Below are positions 5,992 to 8,508 of a stretch of DNA of 8,508 bases, piece after piece. Under the pieces are notes generated by a model. The model did not search any database. It was not told the origin of the DNA and saw nothing but the letters and a program-made list of their open reading frames with translations. The position numbers were made by a program, and so were the translations under genes. The first letter of the stretch is position 1. Each line of letters starts with the position of its first letter. The DNA comes from Colimorpha sp034178965 (GTDB taxonomy: Bacteria > Bacteroidota > Bacteroidia > Bacteroidales > P3): positions 1-8,508 of the forward strand of contig JAXFQM010000006.1 of assembly GCA_034178965.1 (NCBI GenBank), in the 5' to 3' direction.

Positions 5992-7142
5992 TTCTGGTGT
6001 ATTATTTGTTGCAGTGTCCCCGTGCGCGGGGAGAATGTGGCACTAAAGCCCGAAGAGGGCAAGGTGGCTGTGGCGCCAAACTGCATGACTGGGAGATTGG
6101 CGGCTACGGGGGAATAGCCTTGGCATGAAACAACAACGGTGGCTTCCTGCGGCATGCGATATTTGAGACTTCGATGGTCTTCTCGACTGCCACGCTTGGC
6201 ACGGCCACGGGAGGCGGCAAAGCGGGTGGCACGACGCATGGAATTGTTGCAGGTGACAGTGCATAGCACGGGACGGCTGTCAGAAACCCGCATGGCACTG
6301 TCAGTGATGCCCACTGTGGGGGAGAAATAGCAGAGGACCACGCTTTGGCTGTCTACAAGGTCGCGCGTTTCGGAGGGCTCAAAGTAGAACGTGAAAGTCT
6401 CGGTGCGACGACGTGGCAGGAATTTGGCAAGCAAAGGCGCTTTCATCTGCTCCAACTGTTCATTGAGATATCGCACGCTTTGGGCTGAATAGTTTCCTTC
6501 GTACTCACCGTAAAGCAATTGCCGCTGCTTTTCCTGTATGTCTTGTAGACGCTGTGCCGTCTCAACAGCCTGCCCTCGCAGGTTACGTTGGTCGGTCTTG
6601 GCCACGACAATACTGGGATGGCCTGGATTGTCGAGACGAGAATAGAAGGTGTCTGTGTGCTCAAAAGTGTTGTCCATAATAAGGTAATGCTGCGCTGGAC
6701 TGGCAACATGCCTAAACTGCATGAGGGGACCGGTGGCGAATGGCGCAAGGGTGTCTTCCGAAGGAGGCTGGTTGATACCCAATAGCAAACCATTGGGGGC
6801 AACGAAAAGACTATTGGCGCCAGGCACTACATAGTATATTGCCTTCATGTCGGGCACACCAACAGCCGAGAGGTTCACATTATGCAGGTCGTAGCGGTTT
6901 GGCAACGTGTCCACGCCAAGGTATTCACGGGCATATTGGTGGTATGGAGCTTGGCTATTGTCGCTATAGAGCACGTCGAGCGAAACCTGCACCTGCGTAC
7001 GGGGGAGGGCATACAACACTCCACCGGGGAGTTTGAAAGCTGTGGTTTCGCTCACCATATATGTGCGCATCCCCGCGCCGCAGCCGCACAGTAAGGCGCA
7101 GCACACTGCGAGAAACGAGATTTGAAAAACTTTGGGGCTCAT
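5988..7142 (-). CDS. DUF4831 family lipoprotein-like protein
   Basis: 384 residues from ATG 7142. A GTG at 7178 would add 12 residues, but ATG 7142 puts a signal peptide at the very start (MSPKVFQISFLAVCCALLCGC), with LCGC as a lipobox-like site and Cys21 as the candidate lipidated residue. The mature N-terminus has GGVLYALPRTQVQVSLDV and YHQYAREYLG (68-76), then a long middle with a predicted coiled segment (about 187-235). The C-terminus has LKYRMPQEATVVV and MQFGATATLP (353-362). These landmarks match DUF4831, a Bacteroidetes family of unknown function. Odd feature: an arginine-rich stretch at 303-324 just before LKYRMP. The gene heads the operon with rnz and the GNAT gene, overlapping rnz by 4 bases. 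Location is probably the cell envelope; its role is unknown, and the operon gives no clear hint beyond co-expression. Confidence 0.87.
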   Translation of the reverse strand: MSPKVFQISFLAVCCALLCGCGAGMRTYMVSETTAFKLPGGVLYALPRTQVQVSLDVLYSDNSQAPYHQYAREYLGVDTLPNRYDLHNVNLSAVGVPDMKAIYYVVPGANSLFVAPNGLLLGINQPPSEDTLAPFATGPLMQFRHVASPAQHYLIMDNTFEHTDTFYSRLDNPGHPSIVVAKTDQRNLRGQAVETAQRLQDIQEKQRQLLYGEYEGNYSAQSVRYLNEQLEQMKAPLLAKFLPRRRTETFTFYFEPSETRDLVDSQSVVLCYFSPTVGITDSAMRVSDSRPVLCTVTCNNSMRRATRFAASRGRAKRGSREDHRSLKYRMPQEATVVVSCQGYSPVAANLPVMQFGATATLPSSGFSATFSPRTGTLQQIIHQK

Positions 7143-7234
7143 TGTGTTTTTGAATATTATTTTATTAGGTTCGGACACTTGGGGTTCTCACACGAAAAAG
7201 GAACGCCGTACCTGCGGAGAGGATAGTGGACATG

Positions 7235-7247
7235 CGGCACAATGCCG
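7235..7247. other. small inverted repeat between symporter and DUF4831 genes
   Basis: CGGCA-CAA-TGCCG has perfect 5-bp arms and a 3-base loop. It lies 80 bp after the symporter stop, with no U-run following on the minus strand, so it is at most a weak terminator. The rest of this 184-base spacer (7143-7326) shows no match to TAnnTTTG, so I cannot place the promoter of the DUF4831-rnz-GNAT operon. Confidence 0.2.
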
Positions 7248-7309
7248 AAACTGCCTAAAACGCATCTATTTGTTTTCTTTATGTTCGTGAATAGTTTTTC
7301 TAAACGACG

Positions 7310-7325
7310 TGTGTGTGGGGGGGGG
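7310..7325. repeat. G9 homopolymer next to a TG dinucleotide run
   Basis: Nine consecutive G (7317-7325) follow TGTGTGT at 7310-7316. The tract sits one base beyond the symporter stop codon, so on the transcribed strand the mRNA would carry C9 followed by ACACACA straight after UAA. Length changes would not alter the protein. Confidence 0.9.
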
Positions 7326-7326
7326 A

Positions 7327-8508
7327 TTATGAGGCATGCTTCAATGGATTGGGTGCTTTCTTTCCAATAAGAAGCAGTCCTATGAAAGTAAGCATCCCGT
7401 TAAGCAGCAGCAGTTCAAAGCCAAAGTTGTATGAAAACCACGCGAAGGAGTTTACTTTCAAGATATAGCAAATGACTGGACTAACTATAGCCACGAGGGG
7501 CACCCAGCGGTCGCGCACTTGCCATGTGGTGAACAGCCCAAAGGCATACATGCCCAAAAGCGGCCCGTAGGTAAAACTGGCAACGTCAAATAGTGTGTTG
7601 ATAAGCGAATCGCTATGGAATGGTCTGAAGGCAATGATTACCAAAAGGTAAAGCACAGAAAACCCCACATGGATAAGTTTGCGGCTGCGTGTTTTTTGCC
7701 GTTCCGTCATCCCTTTGCGACGGTCGAAATGAAGAAAGTCGAAACAAAACGTGGTGGTGAGAGCAGTGAGTGTGCCATCAGCACTGCTGTAGCCTGCCGC
7801 CACAAGGCCCAGGACAAAAACAACAGCAGTGAAAGTGTTGAGACTGAATGCAATGATTGGGAAAATCTTGTCACCGACCACACGTCCAGCATCATCCATG
7901 GGAAGGGCAAAGCCCGTGTGGCCGGCATAACAGATGAGCGCGGCGCCAAGGGACAAGAAAATAATGTTCACCACCACGAATAGTAGGCTACTAGTTAGCA
8001 CGTTTTTCTGCGCATCGCGCAAAGTGCGACAGGTGAGGTTTTTTTGCATCATATCTTGGTCCAATCCCGTCATTGTAATCGTGATGAAGGCCCCAGCTAA
8101 AAGTTGCTTGGCCCAAAAGCGGGGGTGCGATACATCGGTCTCCCATATCTTGGTGAGACCATCAGTGGCGGCCTGGCGCATCAGCGCACCGTAGCCCATG
8201 TCCATCTGCTTTAGGATGAACACCAAAGTGAGAATGGCGGCAAGCAGCAGGAACGTGGTTTGGAGCGTGTCTGTCCAAACGATGGTCTTGATACCGCCGC
8301 GAAAAGTGTAAAAAAGGATGAGAGCGATGAATGCCACGGCAGGCACCCAAAAGGGGATGCCCCACGCCTTGAACACAAATTCATAAAGCACAAAGACAAC
8401 CAAATACATGCGCAGCGCGCTGCCCAACAGTCGGCTGAGAATGAAGAAAAGCGCTCCAACCCCCTCGCTGGTGGCACCAAAGCGCTGTTCAAGATAAGTA
8501 TAGATAGA
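7327..8508 (-). CDS. sodium:solute symporter (SSS family), N-terminus missing
   Basis: The frame is open from the right edge to TAA at 7327, giving 393 visible residues; about the first 100 residues of a normal 480-530-residue family member lie outside. The family uses the sodium gradient to import sugars, amino acids, nucleosides, vitamins or sialic acid through the LeuT-like inverted-repeat fold. Visible landmarks, numbered from the first visible residue, are YTYLEQRFG (3-11), SRLLGSALRMYL (25-36), GGIKTIVWTDTLQ (71-83), TGLDQDMMQKNLTCR (147-161), AAGYSSADGTLTALTTTF (237-254) in the helix that carries Na2-site residues, and FTYGPLLGMYAFGLF (312-326). There is no C-terminal kinase or sensor domain. 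The cargo cannot be read from the sequence. A TTG at 8427 can look like a start, but clear family sequence continues upstream of it, so the gene is simply truncated by the window. Confidence 0.94.
   Translation of the reverse strand, partial: SIYTYLEQRFGATSEGVGALFFILSRLLGSALRMYLVVFVLYEFVFKAWGIPFWVPAVAFIALILFYTFRGGIKTIVWTDTLQTTFLLLAAILTLVFILKQMDMGYGALMRQAATDGLTKIWETDVSHPRFWAKQLLAGAFITITMTGLDQDMMQKNLTCRTLRDAQKNVLTSSLLFVVVNIIFLSLGAALICYAGHTGFALPMDDAGRVVGDKIFPIIAFSLNTFTAVVFVLGLVAAGYSSADGTLTALTTTFCFDFLHFDRRKGMTERQKTRSRKLIHVGFSVLYLLVIIAFRPFHSDSLINTLFDVASFTYGPLLGMYAFGLFTTWQVRDRWVPLVAIVSPVICYILKVNSFAWFSYNFGFELLLLNGMLTFIGLLLIGKKAPNPLKHAS

Noticed and set aside
7143..7178. GTG at 7178 as the start of the DUF4831 protein
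   Set aside because: ATG at 7142 puts the signal peptide at the N-terminus; the extra 12 residues are polar and unlike a signal sequence.
7165..7233. A 22-codon minus-strand frame (MSTILSAGTAFLFRVRTPSVRT) upstream of the DUF4831 gene
   Set aside because: It could be a leader peptide, but it has no ribosome binding site, no regulatory codon run and no attenuator after it.

Overview
The window looks like ordinary chromosome from a member of the Bacteroidota, most likely order Bacteroidales. Three things point there. Two minus-strand genes are preceded by perfect matches to the Bacteroidetes -7 promoter element TAnnTTTG. Shine-Dalgarno sequences are mostly absent. Several products (a DUF4831 protein, a DUF4810-like lipoprotein, a tyrosine-rich secreted protein) belong to families typical of, or seen mainly in, this group. 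By eye the base composition is near half G+C. I cannot name the genus with confidence.

Every supported gene is on the minus strand, so transcription runs from high to low coordinates. From the right edge: a sodium:solute symporter whose N-terminus lies outside the window (7327-8508); a spacer with a nine-G tract; then a tight cluster of a DUF4831 lipoprotein-like protein (5988-7142), ribonuclease Z (5059-5991) and a RimJ/RimL-type GNAT acetyltransferase (4556-5062), each joined to the next by a 4-base ATGA overlap. After 153 bases comes the peptidoglycan endolytic transglycosylase MltG (3338-4402). A 285-base spacer follows, holding a striking 70-bp near-perfect palindrome, a 12-bp palindrome and a promoter.

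The promoter serves a secreted protein with a Gly/Ser/Thr/Arg/Asn-rich repetitive tail (1994-3052). After 163 bases comes a uridine-phosphorylase-like nucleoside phosphorylase (934-1830), translationally coupled by a third ATGA overlap to a small exported protein of unknown function (482-937). A promoter in the next spacer drives a DUF4810-like lipoprotein that runs off the left edge (1-357).

Functionally this is housekeeping: tRNA 3' processing, peptidoglycan strand termination, pyrimidine nucleoside salvage, sodium-coupled uptake and several envelope proteins. I found no tRNA, rRNA, CRISPR array, transposase, phage gene or defence system. The least explained elements are the 70-bp palindrome, the repetitive secreted protein, the arginine-rich insertion in the DUF4831 protein, and the coupling of an exported unknown to a cytoplasmic phosphorylase.
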